Positions 11,743 to 21,347 of a DNA stretch of 64,000 nt are shown piece by piece. Below the pieces are notes generated by a model that searched no databases, had not been told where the DNA came from, and saw only the letters and a program-made list of their open reading frames with translations. How positions within the stretch are numbered: position 1 is the stretch's first letter; the number at the start of each line of letters is the position of its first letter. Origin of the DNA: Actinomycetota bacterium (GTDB taxonomy: Bacteria > Actinomycetota > Thermoleophilia > Solirubrobacterales > JACPNS01); assembly GCA_016213645.1 (NCBI GenBank), contig JACQZY010000027.1, positions 62,001 through 126,000 on the forward strand. Reading direction: 5' to 3'. A program made the position numbers and the translations under genes.

Positions 11743-12165
11743 ATGAACAACGTCATCGTCGAATCCCGTCGCAAGCCGCCGTTTTGGATGCGCGTGCTTG
11801 GCGCCGGGGCGATCAATCTGCTCGGGCTCTGGCTGGCCGGAGCGATGGACCTCGTGTTTTACCGCGACCGCTTTTCGACGCTGCTGATCGCGGCGCTCGT
11901 GCTGGCGGCGATCAACATCGTCATCCGGCCGGTGATGCTGGTGCTATCGATCCCGTTCATCCTGCTGACGTTCGGATTCTTCATTCTCGTCGTCAACGGT
12001 CTGATGCTTTGGCTGACGGATCAGCTGGTACCGAACTTCGATCTCGTGAGCTTTTGGCGCACGATCGGTGCGGCGGCCGTTTTGAGCGTGATGAACCTAC
12101 TGCTGGGCGGGGTGATGCGTGATTTCACCCAGCGGCCGAAGCGCGAGGTGTTCGAGCTGGGCTGA
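11743..12165 (+). CDS. Phage-holin-superfamily IV (YvlD-type) membrane protein
   Basis: A 140-residue protein with four membrane helices and the family-typical segments NIVIRPVMLVLSIPF and FILVVNGLMLWLTD. Despite the name, these proteins are common, non-phage membrane proteins of unknown role in actinobacteria. A TAGGAT (-10-like, 11730-11735) lies only eight bases before the ATG and there is no ribosome binding site, so the transcript may be leaderless. It is convergent with the DUF2231 gene. Confidence 0.8.
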   Translation: MNNVIVESRRKPPFWMRVLGAGAINLLGLWLAGAMDLVFYRDRFSTLLIAALVLAAINIVIRPVMLVLSIPFILLTFGFFILVVNGLMLWLTDQLVPNFDLVSFWRTIGAAAVLSVMNLLLGGVMRDFTQRPKREVFELG

Positions 12166-12171
12166 CGAAAC

Positions 12172-12200
12172 GGGTGTGGCCCGGGACAGCGACCACACCC
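12172..12200. terminator. Hairpin between convergent genes
   Basis: GGGTGTGG (12172-12179) and CCACACCC (12193-12200) form a perfect 8-bp stem with a 13-base loop, in the 47-bp gap between the holin-like gene and the DUF2231 gene. Its position suits a bidirectional terminator; only short T-rich sequence follows on either side. Confidence 0.5.
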
Positions 12201-12212
12201 TTGACGACGGCA

Positions 12213-12974
12213 TCAGTCGTCGTCGCGGACCGGAACTCCCGGGGGCTGACTGAAATCCCGGTCGCCCTGCCGGTCGGCTGCGTCGCCGCCGGGCCGGCCT
12301 TCCTGACCGAAGGTGACCTTGGCGCCCGCGTGACCGGCGGCGGTCACCACGCCCGCCGCCCCGGCAGCCAGAACGATTGTCAGCGCGGACAACGCAACCG
12401 CCAACGGTGCGCGGGCGTTTGCGAATCGCTTGGCGATCGCCGGCACTACGTTTCGGTCGATCGCGATCTGAATCATGATCGCGACGACAAGCGCGAAGAC
12501 GACGACGCGTGCGGCACCGCCTAGATCGGCGTGACGCTGAATCGCCTTGGCTTCCGCGGACTCGGGGCCACCCGCGACAAGCGCGGCGCCCGCGGCGCGA
12601 AGTCCCTCTCTGGCCTGGTCGCTCGACTCCTTGAACGCCTCGCCGACGGCGGCGGCCATGCCGGTGCCGGCCATCGTCGCCAACGCGCCGATCGCGTATG
12701 CGATGCCGTATCGCTTGCGCCATTCCGGCTTGACCGTAAACGCGATTGCCGCGATCCCCAGCAACGGCGCGAAGATCACGGGGATGTGCAGCAACAGCGG
12801 ATGCGCCGGAAGGCCGGTGAGCGTTTTGAGTTCGAACGCGCTCGCGCCAAGCGCCAGTACAAAACCGATCGCGAGCGCAATGTCAACGCGGTCGTAGTTC
12901 AGCGCCTTCGCCTGGGGCCCGGCGGGCTTGCCCTGCGACGGGGCGTCGGTCACGATCGATGCGGCTTTGGACAT
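12213..12974 (-). CDS. DUF2231-type multi-spanning membrane protein
   Basis: A 253-residue protein. LTGLPAHPLLLHIPVIFAPL (residues ~52-71) is typical of DUF2231, a four-helix membrane family of unknown function whose conserved His residues have been suggested to bind metal or haem. Further hydrophobic segments lie at roughly 83-105, 150-170 and 190-215, then a charged tail ending PPGVPVRDDD. The ATG at 12974 follows GAAGGGA and is preferred to an upstream in-frame start. It is part of the insertion between wecA and atpI. Confidence 0.7.
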   Translation of the reverse strand: MSKAASIVTDAPSQGKPAGPQAKALNYDRVDIALAIGFVLALGASAFELKTLTGLPAHPLLLHIPVIFAPLLGIAAIAFTVKPEWRKRYGIAYAIGALATMAGTGMAAAVGEAFKESSDQAREGLRAAGAALVAGGPESAEAKAIQRHADLGGAARVVVFALVVAIMIQIAIDRNVVPAIAKRFANARAPLAVALSALTIVLAAGAAGVVTAAGHAGAKVTFGQEGRPGGDAADRQGDRDFSQPPGVPVRDDD

Positions 12975-13042
12975 GAACTCAGATCCCTTCAACTTTTTCG
13001 ACGGCGGCCGCACAACTGAGCGGCGCCGAGACGATTGTTTGA

Positions 13043-13070
13043 GGGATTATCGGTCGTTGCCGGTAATCCC
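13043..13070. repeat. Inverted repeat upstream of the DUF2231 gene
   Basis: GGGATTATCGG (13043-13053) pairs with CCGGTAATCCC (13060-13070), an 11-bp stem with one G-U pair and a 6-base loop. It lies 69 bp upstream of the DUF2231 start and 122 bp past the wecA stop. It could be an operator or a 5'-UTR hairpin; no T-run supports a terminator. Confidence 0.5.
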
Positions 13071-13191
13071 GCGGCAAGACGCGGGTAAAAGCGAGGTAAA
13101 GAATCTCGACGATCCGCATTAATACCGATCGGCTCCGGCCATTGGATGCCCGCGTCGGCGACCGGACTGATCCGCGCTACGCCTCCGCTAA

Positions 13192-14403
13192 TCAGTCATT
13201 CGGTAGCGCCGGGAACTCGCCGGTTGCGAGCTGATTGGCGACGGCCGCGTCGACTTCGGCGTCGCCGTCAGTGTCGCCGCCCGAGGAAATTGACTCCGCG
13301 TCGCCGGTCGCGCCTCCGCGTTGCCCGCGCATTCGCCTGCCGCTGAATCGGCGCAGCTTCAGAATCTCCAGCACGATCACCAGATAGAAGCTCGCCGCCA
13401 GCGTCAGCAGGCCGGCGGCTGCCAACACCAGCGACCAGCCGGTGTTGAGGTTGCCGTGACCGTCGCTGTATGGGATGAAGCGCATCGCCAGCGCCAGCGC
13501 CGCAAGGCAAAGCGTCCAGCCGTAGAGATAGAGCACCGTACGACGCTGCGAGAAGCCGATGTTCGCGAAGCGGTGGTGAAAGTGCCAGCGGTCGGCCTGG
13601 TAGATCGGCTGGCCATACTTGATGCGCTTGGCCACCACAAAGCCGGTGTCCAGGATCGGCACGGCCAGAACGACCAGCGGAAAGAGCAGCGCCACCGCGG
13701 CGGCGGTTTTCAGCAGACCCTGAATCGCTATACACGCCAACAGATAGCCGAGCAGGTTTGACCCGGCGTCGCCCATGAAGATGCTGGCCGGGTGGAAGTT
13801 GTGCACCAAAAAGCCGAGCGCCGCGCCGGCGGTGCAGGCGGCCAGGATCCCGGAGCCGCCGCGATCCAGCGACAGCGCGATGATCGCGAAGGTGCCTGCC
13901 GCGATCGCACAGACACCGGCGGCCAGGCCGTCGACACCGTCGGTGAGGTTGACGACGTTTACGACCGCGACGATCCCGAGCATCGTCAGGGGCTCGGCGG
14001 CGGCGCCGAGGTTGAACACACCGATCAGCGGCAGCGTGAAGTGATGCGCGGCGACTCCGCTCATCACCGGGATCGCGGCGGCCACTAACTGCCCGGCCAG
14101 CTTCGCCCCGGCCGAAATGTCGAATATGTCGTCGAGTGCGCCGACGACCGTGATCACCAGCGCACCGGCGATGATGCCTTCGGTCTCGGTGCTGTCGGGC
14201 AGGAAGATCGCCGAAGCCGCAAGAATGCCGGCGAGGATCGCCACTCCCCCGAGTGCCGGCATGTCCTGGCGATGCAGGCTACGTTCGGTCACCGGCGCGA
14301 CCGCCCCGACGCGCCGCGCCAGCCTCGCTGCCAGCGGCGTCAGCGCCCAGGTGACGGCGGCGGCCAGCGCAAAACCAATCAGTGCTTGTAGTTCGATCGA
14401 CAA
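13192..14403 (-). CDS. wecA: Undecaprenyl-phosphate GlcNAc-1-phosphate transferase (WecA/TagO type)
   Basis: A 403-residue polytopic enzyme of the MraY/WecA superfamily. It transfers a sugar-1-phosphate from a UDP-sugar to undecaprenyl phosphate, the first lipid-linked step in surface polysaccharide or teichoic-acid-like polymers. Visible motifs are VVGALDDIFD (Mg-binding Asp pair), NLTDGVDGLA, IFMGDAGSNLLGY and the WecA-type ADRWHFHHRF. The C-terminal ~50 residues are polar and look disordered. The start is a TTG at 14403 with no upstream alternative. In actinobacteria this gene normally sits directly before atpI; here ~5 kb separates them. Confidence 0.93.
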   Translation of the reverse strand: MSIELQALIGFALAAAVTWALTPLAARLARRVGAVAPVTERSLHRQDMPALGGVAILAGILAASAIFLPDSTETEGIIAGALVITVVGALDDIFDISAGAKLAGQLVAAAIPVMSGVAAHHFTLPLIGVFNLGAAAEPLTMLGIVAVVNVVNLTDGVDGLAAGVCAIAAGTFAIIALSLDRGGSGILAACTAGAALGFLVHNFHPASIFMGDAGSNLLGYLLACIAIQGLLKTAAAVALLFPLVVLAVPILDTGFVVAKRIKYGQPIYQADRWHFHHRFANIGFSQRRTVLYLYGWTLCLAALALAMRFIPYSDGHGNLNTGWSLVLAAAGLLTLAASFYLVIVLEILKLRRFSGRRMRGQRGGATGDAESISSGGDTDGDAEVDAAVANQLATGEFPALPND

Positions 14404-14439
14404 GTTCGCTCGCGCTCAATGATGGCGCGCGGCGCGGCG

Positions 14440-15735
14440 CTACGCCATCGCCGAGTCGCGCTGCGAGATGAACTCGTAGAGCGGGAACTTCTCGGCGAGC
14501 GCGGTCACCCGGGCGCGAAGATCGTCGCGCAGCGACGGTGTCCACTCCGACGTGGAGAGCGCGGCCGCGATCACCTGACCGACTTCGCGAAACTCGTCGT
14601 CGCCGAAGCCGCGCGTAGCCAGCGCGGGAGTGCCGATGCGCAGTCCGCTGGACACTGCCGGTGGCAGCGGGTCAAAGGGCACGGCGTTGCGGTTGACGGT
14701 GATATCGATCTCGTGCAGGCGGTCCTCACCTTCCTGGCCGTTCAGAGCCGAGCCCTGAAGGTCGACCAGCACGAGGTGCACGTCGGTACCGCCGGTCAAA
14801 ACGTTGACTCCGGCGGCAAGCAGTTCTTCGGCGAGGATCGCGGCGCCGCGGCGGGTGCGCTGTTGGCGTTCACGGAACTGCTCGGATGCGGCGATCTTGA
14901 AGGCCACTGCCTTACCGGCGATGATGTGCATCAGTGGACCGCCCTGCTGGCCCGGGAACACCGCCGAGTTGATCGCCTTGGCGTGTTCTTCGCGACAGAG
15001 GATCATGCCCGAACGACCGCCGCCGATCGTTTTGTGAATCGTCGTGGTGACGACGTCCGCGTGCGGCACGGGCGACGGGTGCTCGCCGGCCGCCACCAGG
15101 CCCGCGAAGTGGGCCATGTCCACCATCAGCAGCGCGCCGACCTCGTCGGCGATCTCGCGAAACGCGGCAAAGTCGAGCTGGCGCGGATACGCGCTCCAGC
15201 CGGCGACGATCAGCTTCGGCCGGCGCTCGCGCGCGATCTTGGCCACGTCGTCCATGTGGATCAGACAGTCTTCCTTGCGCACGCCGTAAGCGGCGATGTC
15301 GTAGAGGCGGCCGGAAACGTTGATCTTCATTCCATGACTGAGGTGCCCGCCGTGCGCCAACTCCAGACCAAGCAGCGTCTCGCCCGGCTTGAGCAGTGCG
15401 TGGTACACGGCGTTGTTGGCCTGCGCGCCGGCGTGCGGCTGCACATTGGCGTGCTCGGCGCCGAAAAGTTCCTTCGCGCGGTCGATCGCCAACTGCTCGG
15501 CGACGTCAACGAACTCGCAGCCTCCGTAGTAACGCTTGCCCGGATAACCCTCCGCGTACTTGTTCGTGAGCACAGACCCCTGAGCCTCGAGCACCGCGCG
15601 CGGCACGAAGTTTTCGCTGGCGATCATCTCCAGCGTGTGCTGCTGGCGGCCGAGTTCGTCCTTTAGTGCCTGGGCGATCTCGGGGTCCACCTCTTCGAGC
15701 GGGCGATTGAAGAAGTCTTCGGGGAGGTCGGTCAC
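14440..15735 (-). CDS. glyA: Serine hydroxymethyltransferase
   Basis: A 431-residue PLP enzyme that interconverts serine and glycine while charging tetrahydrofolate. The PLP lysine is in [14 protein letters not shown], the actinobacterial variant of the common THKTLRGPRGG loop. Other signatures are [31 protein letters not shown] and [13 protein letters not shown]. The gene is 69 bp from rpiB and 36 bp from wecA on the same strand, consistent with one transcript. Confidence 0.98.
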   Translation of the reverse strand: MTDLPEDFFNRPLEEVDPEIAQALKDELGRQQHTLEMIASENFVPRAVLEAQGSVLTNKYAEGYPGKRYYGGCEFVDVAEQLAIDRAKELFGAEHANVQPHAGAQANNAVYHALLKPGETLLGLELAHGGHLSHGMKINVSGRLYDIAAYGVRKEDCLIHMDDVAKIARERRPKLIVAGWSAYPRQLDFAAFREIADEVGALLMVDMAHFAGLVAAGEHPSPVPHADVVTTTIHKTIGGGRSGMILCREEHAKAINSAVFPGQQGGPLMHIIAGKAVAFKIAASEQFRERQQRTRRGAAILAEELLAAGVNVLTGGTDVHLVLVDLQGSALNGQEGEDRLHEIDITVNRNAVPFDPLPPAVSSGLRIGTPALATRGFGDDEFREVGQVIAAALSTSEWTPSLRDDLRARVTALAEKFPLYEFISQRDSAMA

Positions 15736-15804
15736 GGTCTGTCTCCTGTCGGTCTGGGTCTGACTTGAAAAACTCTGCTGCGGCGCCCCGAGGGCGGGCT
15801 GCCG

Positions 15805-16260
15805 TCAGACGGCCTGATCGCCTTCGTGCTCCAGCGCGGTGATCTTCTCGATGCGGCGGGCGTGTCGGCCGCCTTCGAACGGCGTCTCCAGGAACCGCCG
15901 CACGATCGTCAGCGCGGCCTCCGGCGCAACCCTCTGGCCGCTCAGCGTCAGCACGTTGGCGTCGTTGTGCTTGCGGCTCATCTCCGCCTCAAGCGGATCG
16001 TGCGCGTTGACCGCGCGGGCCCCGTCGATCTTGTTGGCGACGATCGCCACTCCAACGCCGCTGCCGCAGACGATCACGCCGCGCTCCATGTCGCCGGAGG
16101 CCACGGCGCGGGCGGCCGGCGCGGCAAAGTCTGGATAGTCCACCGAGTCATCCGAATCGGTGCCGAAATCCTCGACTTCGTGGCCGAGTTCTCGCAGCGC
16201 ACCCGCAATCAGCTGCTTGAGGTCAAATCCCGCGTGGTCCGATGCGACTGCGATCTTCAC
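15805..16260 (-). CDS. rpiB: Ribose-5-phosphate isomerase B
   Basis: A 151-residue RpiB/LacAB-type isomerase (ribulose 5-phosphate to ribose 5-phosphate). Motifs are MKIAVASDHAGFDLK, the phosphate-binding GVIVCGSGVGVAIVANK (active-site Cys in VCGSG) and SRKHNDANVLTLSGQR. Length is typical. It lies between the degenerate GGDEF gene and glyA. Confidence 0.96.
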   Translation of the reverse strand: MKIAVASDHAGFDLKQLIAGALRELGHEVEDFGTDSDDSVDYPDFAAPAARAVASGDMERGVIVCGSGVGVAIVANKIDGARAVNAHDPLEAEMSRKHNDANVLTLSGQRVAPEAALTIVRRFLETPFEGGRHARRIEKITALEHEGDQAV

Positions 16261-16321
16261 CGCCTCACCGTAGCAATCGGTTTGGCGGGGGCGAGCGGGA
16301 GCGAGATCGGGCGGTCGCCCG

Positions 16322-17128
16322 TTACGCGACGGCTTCGAGGTGCCGCTTGTCGCGGTTGTCGCGTTTGAAGACCTCCACCCCGCTGCGGCCCTCGCCGCGC
16401 ATACGGTTCAGAGCCAGCTCGGCGTTCTTCACAACCTCGGACTGTTCGGCGACGCTTTCGTCGAATGCCGCGATACCGACGCTGACGGTGAGCGGACGCG
16501 TGACGTTGCTCTCCGGATCGTGCCCGCAGCTACGGAAGAAGAATCGCTCGCGCGCGCGTTCGGCCCCGATCACTCCGCCCTCCGCGCGCGTGTCAACCAT
16601 CAGCACGGCGACCTGATGAAAGGCGATGCTGGCCAGCGTGTCGGTGTGCCGCACGGATTCGCTGAGCGCCTTGCCCAGCAGCTTCATGCCGTTGACTCGG
16701 TCTTCCTCGGAAAGATTGTGAAAGTTGTCGATCTCGAAGACGGCCACCGCATAGCCGATGCCCGTGCGCTTGGTGCGCGAATGCTCGGCGAGCAGACGTT
16801 CGTCGAAGGTCCGCCGGTTGTAAAGCTTGGTCATAAAATCGATGCGCTGCTCGGCGACGATCTCGGCGATCACGCGAAGCTCTTTGCCCAGCTGAACCAT
16901 TCCGCCCGCCAGAGCGAGGATCGCAAGGCTCGCCACAACCAGCAAAACTCGATCGTCACGCATCGCGAGCCCCGCCGCGAACGCGATCAGAAACAGTGCC
17001 GCGGCGGCGGCGAAACGCATGTGCGACTTCGGTTGACGCTCACCCATCTTGCTCGCCTGAAGCAACGCTACGCCGGTCGCAATGGCGGCCGCGGCCAGCG
17101 GGAGGATGTGCAGTGCCTGATACTTCAT
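16322..17128 (-). CDS. Membrane protein with a degenerate GGDEF domain
   Basis: A 268-residue protein: three hydrophobic segments in the first ~85 residues, then a diguanylate-cyclase fold (FMTKLYNRRTFDERL; VFEIDNFHNLSEEDRVNG; LTVSVGIAAFDE). The active-site loop that should read R-x-GGDEF is replaced by SIAFHQVAVLM, so synthase activity is unlikely. It may bind GTP or c-di-GMP, or act as a scaffold. It sits between tsaC and rpiB, with 122 bp to tsaC and 61 bp to rpiB. Confidence 0.8.
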   Translation of the reverse strand: MKYQALHILPLAAAAIATGVALLQASKMGERQPKSHMRFAAAAALFLIAFAAGLAMRDDRVLLVVASLAILALAGGMVQLGKELRVIAEIVAEQRIDFMTKLYNRRTFDERLLAEHSRTKRTGIGYAVAVFEIDNFHNLSEEDRVNGMKLLGKALSESVRHTDTLASIAFHQVAVLMVDTRAEGGVIGAERARERFFFRSCGHDPESNVTRPLTVSVGIAAFDESVAEQSEVVKNAELALNRMRGEGRSGVEVFKRDNRDKRHLEAVA

Positions 17129-17250
17129 TTGATCACCGAGTTACACACTTATCGGCCTGCCCGGACGAACCTGAAGCAAACCGCTACGGAGCTTGCAGCC
17201 GATCATCGAAAGTTCGGCATCGGAGGATCGGTCGTCGAAACAATCGCACT

Positions 17251-17883
17251 TTACGCCGGATCGCTGCCGACGGCCTGGATCGCCCGCTTCGCGTCGGCCT
17301 CGCGCGGGGCGCGGAGCAGTTGCCAGCGGCCCCGCTCCAGTTCGGAAACATCCAGCACGGTGGATCCGAGTCCCGGCAGATCCCCGCCGTCAAGCACCAT
17401 GTCAACGCCTTCACGGATCGCGGGGTCGATCTGATCGGCCGCCGTCACGTCCGGAGCGTCGCTGAAGTTGGCGCTGGTCTGCATCACCGGCAGACGCACC
17501 GCCGCGAGTTCGGCCGACCCCCCTTTCGCGAGATCCGGCACGCGCAGGCCAAGGCGCTCGGGCGCGTCGGCGCAGGCCGCCAAGAAGCGACGGCGAGGGT
17601 TTGCCACCACGAGCGTGAACGGCCCCGGCAGCAGTTCCGCGGCAACATCCCGCGCGCGCCGATCGAGTTCGGGCAGCGCCGTGAGCATGCGCTCCATCGA
17701 AAAGAACATGACCGCCGACGGCTTGGCCGAAGGACGGCCCTTGAGTTCGTAGATGCGCGCGGCGGCGGCCGTTGAATCCGGATCGCAGGCGATCCCGTAC
17801 AACGTGTCCGTGGGGAAGACGGCGATGCCGCCATCGGCGATCACCTGTTCAAAACGTCGCGCGTGTGCCGCGGTCACGGTCAT
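17251..17883 (-). CDS. tsaC: L-threonylcarbamoyladenylate synthase (Sua5/YwlC/YrdC)
   Basis: A 210-residue YrdC-fold enzyme making threonylcarbamoyl-AMP from Thr, bicarbonate and ATP for tRNA t6A37. The signatures GGIAVFPTDTLYGIACD, IYELKGRPSAKPS and PGPFTLVV are clear. It overlaps the prmC stop by four bases (ATGA), so it is translationally coupled to prmC. The prfA-prmC-tsaC order is conserved widely in Gram-positives. Confidence 0.95.
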   Translation of the reverse strand: MTVTAAHARRFEQVIADGGIAVFPTDTLYGIACDPDSTAAAARIYELKGRPSAKPSAVMFFSMERMLTALPELDRRARDVAAELLPGPFTLVVANPRRRFLAACADAPERLGLRVPDLAKGGSAELAAVRLPVMQTSANFSDAPDVTAADQIDPAIREGVDMVLDGGDLPGLGSTVLDVSELERGRWQLLRAPREADAKRAIQAVGSDPA

Positions 17884-18935
17884 TGCGGCGCGCGTGCGGC
17901 GACCACGCGGTCACGGCCGGTCAGGTCTTGGTGCACGACGGCATCCTCGAAGCCGGCATCTGTGAGGATCCGCGTGACGGCCGGTCCCTGGTCGTCGCCG
18001 ATTTCGAGTGCGATCAGTCCTCCGGGTGCAAGGGCTGGGCGGCGGGCGGCGATGGTTGCTGAATCGGTCTCGATCCCGAGTGAGGGGTTGGCCGCGCAGT
18101 CGGTGTCGTTCATCGGCGGGGGCTCGGGTGCGGAATCAGCCGTCTCGGCACGCGGTGGTTCAACCGCGAAGCCGGCCGCGACCTGCGCCACAAGCACACG
18201 AACCAGGTCCAAACCGTCCGGACCGCCGTCGAGCGCGGCTCGTGGTTCGAACGCGATCTCGGGCTGCAGTGCGTCGATCTCCCCCGCGCGCACGTACGGC
18301 AGATTTGCCGCGATCACGTTGAATTCGCCTCCAACTCCGACCAGCAGGTCGGCCCGGATGAACTGCACGCGATCCCCAAATCCCAAGCGGTGCGCGTTTT
18401 CGGCGGCCACCGCCAAGGCGTCGGGCGAAACATCCGTGGCCGTGATGGCTGCCGACGGCAGTTCGTCGGCGAGCGCGAGCGCCACCGCGCCGCTGCCTGT
18501 GGCCACGTCGAGCACGCTCGCGGGCGCGGCGGTCTTGACGACATCGACCAGTAACTCAGTCTCCGGGCGCGGTATCAGCACGTTTTGGTCGACGCGAAGC
18601 ACGATTCCCCGGAATCCTTTTTCGCCCGTGATGTAGGCCAACGGTTCGCGCGCGGCACGGCGCGCGAGCGCGGCGCTGAAGCCCGTGCGGGCGATCCGCG
18701 TCAGCGGCGCGTTCAATCGGGTGATCAACTGGGGGCGCGAGACGCCGAGCGCGTGCGCGAGCAAAAGCTCGGCGTCCAGCCGCGGCGCGTCCACACCGGC
18801 GACCGCCAGCGACGCCTCTGCGGAGTTGAGCGCCTCTCGAAGGGTCCCGGCTTCGTCCGGGCGCGCGGTCGCGTAGGCGTCGTCGTGCCCGGCCTCACGG
18901 TCGGCCGGTAATCGGGTCTTTCGCGGGGCGGCCAT
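17880..18935 (-). CDS. prmC: Release factor glutamine methyltransferase
   Basis: A 351-residue enzyme that methylates the GGQ glutamine of release factors. It has the N-terminal helical domain, the SAM-binding VLDVATGSGAVALALA, and the catalytic motif as NLPY at 211-214 rather than the usual NPPY. An insertion of ~45 residues (about 260-305), rich in Pro, Asp and Ser, splits the methyltransferase core before LAPGGLIALEIG; family members are normally ~280 residues. The ATG at 18935 is used; a GTG at 18950 is also possible. It starts 20 bp after the prfA stop. Confidence 0.93.
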   Translation of the reverse strand: MAAPRKTRLPADREAGHDDAYATARPDEAGTLREALNSAEASLAVAGVDAPRLDAELLLAHALGVSRPQLITRLNAPLTRIARTGFSAALARRAAREPLAYITGEKGFRGIVLRVDQNVLIPRPETELLVDVVKTAAPASVLDVATGSGAVALALADELPSAAITATDVSPDALAVAAENAHRLGFGDRVQFIRADLLVGVGGEFNVIAANLPYVRAGEIDALQPEIAFEPRAALDGGPDGLDLVRVLVAQVAAGFAVEPPRAETADSAPEPPPMNDTDCAANPSLGIETDSATIAARRPALAPGGLIALEIGDDQGPAVTRILTDAGFEDAVVHQDLTGRDRVVAARAPQ

Positions 18936-18955
18936 CGTCTCGCCCACCACGTCCC

Positions 18956-20002
18956 TCAGGCCGCCGTGGCCTGCTCTTCGAGCTTGCGGCGCTTGTCGTC
19001 GGCCTGTAACGCGGCCGTAAAATCGTCCAGCTCACCGGCCAGGGCGGCATCCAAATTGTGCGCCGTGAGCTTGATGCGATGGTCGGTGATTCGGCCCTGC
19101 GGAAAGTTGTACGTGCGGATCTTGCCCGAGCGCTCGCCTGTGCCCACTTGCGCTTTGCGTTTCGCGGCCTCGGCCGCCTGCTGCTCTTCGATCGCGCGTT
19201 CAAAGAGACGCGCCCGCAGCACGCGCATCGCCTTTTCGCGATTTTGCAGCTGCGACTTTTCGTCCTGCATCGAGACAACGACACCGGTTGGCTTGTGCGT
19301 GATGCGCACGGCGCTGTCCGTGGTGTTAACCGACTGACCGCCGGGGCCGGAGCTGCGGTAGACGTCGATCTGCAGGTCGTTCTGGTCGATCTGCACGTCG
19401 ACCTCTTCGGCTGCCGGCATCACCGCGACAGTGGCGGTGGACGTGTGGATGCGGCCCTGGGACTCCGTCTCGGGCACGCGCTGAACGCGGTGTACGCCGC
19501 CCTCGTACTTGAACACGCTGTAAGCGCCGTCGCCCCTGATTTCGAAGGTGTAGTGGCCGCCCTCGTCGGCGGCCAGCGTTTCCGTCTTGAAGCCTCGCCG
19601 TTCGGCGTAGCGAGTGAGCATGCGGTACAAGTCACCGGCGAAGAGTCCGGCCTCGTCGCCGCCGGTGCCGGGTCGCAGCTCGATGATCACGTCCTTGTCG
19701 TCGTTGGGGTCACGCTCCACCATTGCCAGGCGAATCTCTTCTTCAAGCTCCTCGATGCGCTGCTTCGAGGATTCGTACAACTGCGCGAACTCCTCGTCCT
19801 CGTCGATCAGCTCCTTGGCGCCCTCCATGTCGCTCTCGGCGCGGCGGTATTCCTGAACCAGCTCGTGCGCCGGTTCGAGTTGGCGGTACGCACGACCGAC
19901 CTCGGCGTAGCGTTCGCGATCACCGATCACCTCGGGATCGGTCATCTGACGCGAAAGCTCCGCAAAGCGGTTTTCGATCTGTGTGAGAAGCTGGGCGATC
20001 AT
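18956..20002 (-). CDS. prfA: Peptide chain release factor 1
   Basis: A 348-residue class I release factor for UAA/UAG. The GGQ motif is in [17 protein letters not shown]. The N-terminal coiled-coil domain starts [20 protein letters not shown], which fixes the probable start at 20002; in-frame starts further upstream would add 7 to 52 residues with no family resemblance. C-terminal [20 protein letters not shown] is typical. The downstream partner prmC modifies it. Confidence 0.97.
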   Translation of the reverse strand: MIAQLLTQIENRFAELSRQMTDPEVIGDRERYAEVGRAYRQLEPAHELVQEYRRAESDMEGAKELIDEDEEFAQLYESSKQRIEELEEEIRLAMVERDPNDDKDVIIELRPGTGGDEAGLFAGDLYRMLTRYAERRGFKTETLAADEGGHYTFEIRGDGAYSVFKYEGGVHRVQRVPETESQGRIHTSTATVAVMPAAEEVDVQIDQNDLQIDVYRSSGPGGQSVNTTDSAVRITHKPTGVVVSMQDEKSQLQNREKAMRVLRARLFERAIEEQQAAEAAKRKAQVGTGERSGKIRTYNFPQGRITDHRIKLTAHNLDAALAGELDDFTAALQADDKRRKLEEQATAA

Positions 20003-20060
20003 CGCGAATATCTTGGCAACCATCGGCAACGACCGGCCGCCGGTTGCCGCCGCACCCGAG

Positions 20061-21077
20061 TCAGGCGACGATTTCCATGCCGATCTCGTCCTCGGCGCCG
20101 GCGGCGCGCGGGTCTTCCTTTGCGAGCACGGCCTCCAGCGAGGCGATCGCCACGGCAAGCTGCTCGTGGTCCGGCTCGCGCGTGGTCAGGCGCTGAAGTT
20201 GGAGCCCAGGCCACATGATCGTGCGCGCCCAGGCCTTCGTACGGTGCTTGCCGATCAGCTTGATCAGCTCAAAAGCAAGACCGGCGACGATCGGCACCGC
20301 GACGACACGCGACGGATAAAGGATGTACCAGGCCGGCCGCCCAAGCGGCACCAGCACGAAGATTGAGACGATGAACACCAGCAGCAGAAAGCTGGTGCCG
20401 CAGCGCGGGTGGAAACGGCTGAAGCGCGCCGCGTTCTCCGGTGTCAGCGGCAGACCGGCCTCGTAGTTGAAGATCGTTTTGTGCTCGGCGCCGTGGTACT
20501 CAAACACTCGCTTTAGATCGGGAAGCAGCGAAATCAGCCACAGGTAGAGGATGAAGATGAGGATGCGAACGCCCTTCTCGAAGAGCACGAAGCCGATGTC
20601 GCTCTTGTTGTCGGCCTGAAGTACATTGGTGATCGCCAGCGGCAGCAGAAAGAACAACCCGATCGCAAACGCCAAACTGAAGATCACGGTTATCGCCCAG
20701 GTGGCGCCGCCGATCTCTTCTTCTTCCTCACCGATCTGTTTGTTCGCGCTGGCGCCCAATGCCTTGATGCCGATGCCCATGCTCTCGACGAGCGCAACGA
20801 CGCCGCGAACAACCGGAAGTTTGTAGAAGCGGTTGGACTTGACCTTGCTCTCGAAGTCGTGGACCTCGGTGTCGATCTCGCCGTTCTCGAGGCGCACGGC
20901 CAGCGCCCAGTGCTTGACGCCGCGCATCATCACGCCTTCGATCACGGCCTGACCGCCGACCGGGGCGTCCTTGGACGCCATCAGCGTGCCGCCGTCGGCG
21001 CCAACCGGCGCCTCTTCAAATCCGAGTCCCGGCGTGGATGACGCCGGTGCCGCTCCGTTTCCGGAGTCCGTGGGCAT
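20061..21077 (-). CDS. DUF1385 membrane protein
   Basis: A 338-residue protein of the conserved DUF1385 family, usually next to prfA/rpmE. Family signatures are [13 protein letters not shown] (~41-53), [14 protein letters not shown] and [12 protein letters not shown]. Three to four membrane segments lie between residues ~130 and 260; both ends are polar. Relatives show no established biochemical role; the conserved His and Glu residues hint at metal binding. It is eight bases from rpmE. Confidence 0.88.
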   Translation of the reverse strand: MPTDSGNGAAPASSTPGLGFEEAPVGADGGTLMASKDAPVGGQAVIEGVMMRGVKHWALAVRLENGEIDTEVHDFESKVKSNRFYKLPVVRGVVALVESMGIGIKALGASANKQIGEEEEEIGGATWAITVIFSLAFAIGLFFLLPLAITNVLQADNKSDIGFVLFEKGVRILIFILYLWLISLLPDLKRVFEYHGAEHKTIFNYEAGLPLTPENAARFSRFHPRCGTSFLLLVFIVSIFVLVPLGRPAWYILYPSRVVAVPIVAGLAFELIKLIGKHRTKAWARTIMWPGLQLQRLTTREPDHEQLAVAIASLEAVLAKEDPRAAGAEDEIGMEIVA

Positions 21078-21085
21078 GTTGCCGA

Positions 21086-21298
21086 TCAGCCGCGGCGCTG
21101 CGACTTGGCGGCGCGACGCTGGAAGCGCTCGACGCGTCCACCCGTGTCAACCAGCTTCTGCTTGCCGGTGTAGAAGGGGTGGCACTGCGAGCAGAGCTCT
21201 ACGTGCAGGTCCTCTTTGGTCGAACGCGTCACGAAAGAATTACCGCAACTGCAGGTCACGCGCGCTTCGACGTAGTCTGGGTGGATTCCACTCTTCAT
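21086..21298 (-). CDS. rpmE: 50S ribosomal protein L31 (zinc-binding type)
   Basis: A 70-residue protein beginning [20 protein letters not shown]. It keeps all four zinc ligands (Cys16, Cys18, Cys36, Cys39) and ends with the typical [20 protein letters not shown]. This is the C+ form, whose zinc can be recycled when a C- paralog replaces it. The start at 21298 is set by the conserved first residues; a longer in-frame extension is not L31-like. It heads the block that continues into DUF1385 and prfA. Confidence 0.97.
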   Translation of the reverse strand: MKSGIHPDYVEARVTCSCGNSFVTRSTKEDLHVELCSQCHPFYTGKQKLVDTGGRVERFQRRAAKSQRRG

Positions 21299-21347
21299 GA
21301 GATGGAACAGTTTAGACGGTCGGAGCGAAGGGGCCGGCAGGTGGCGC

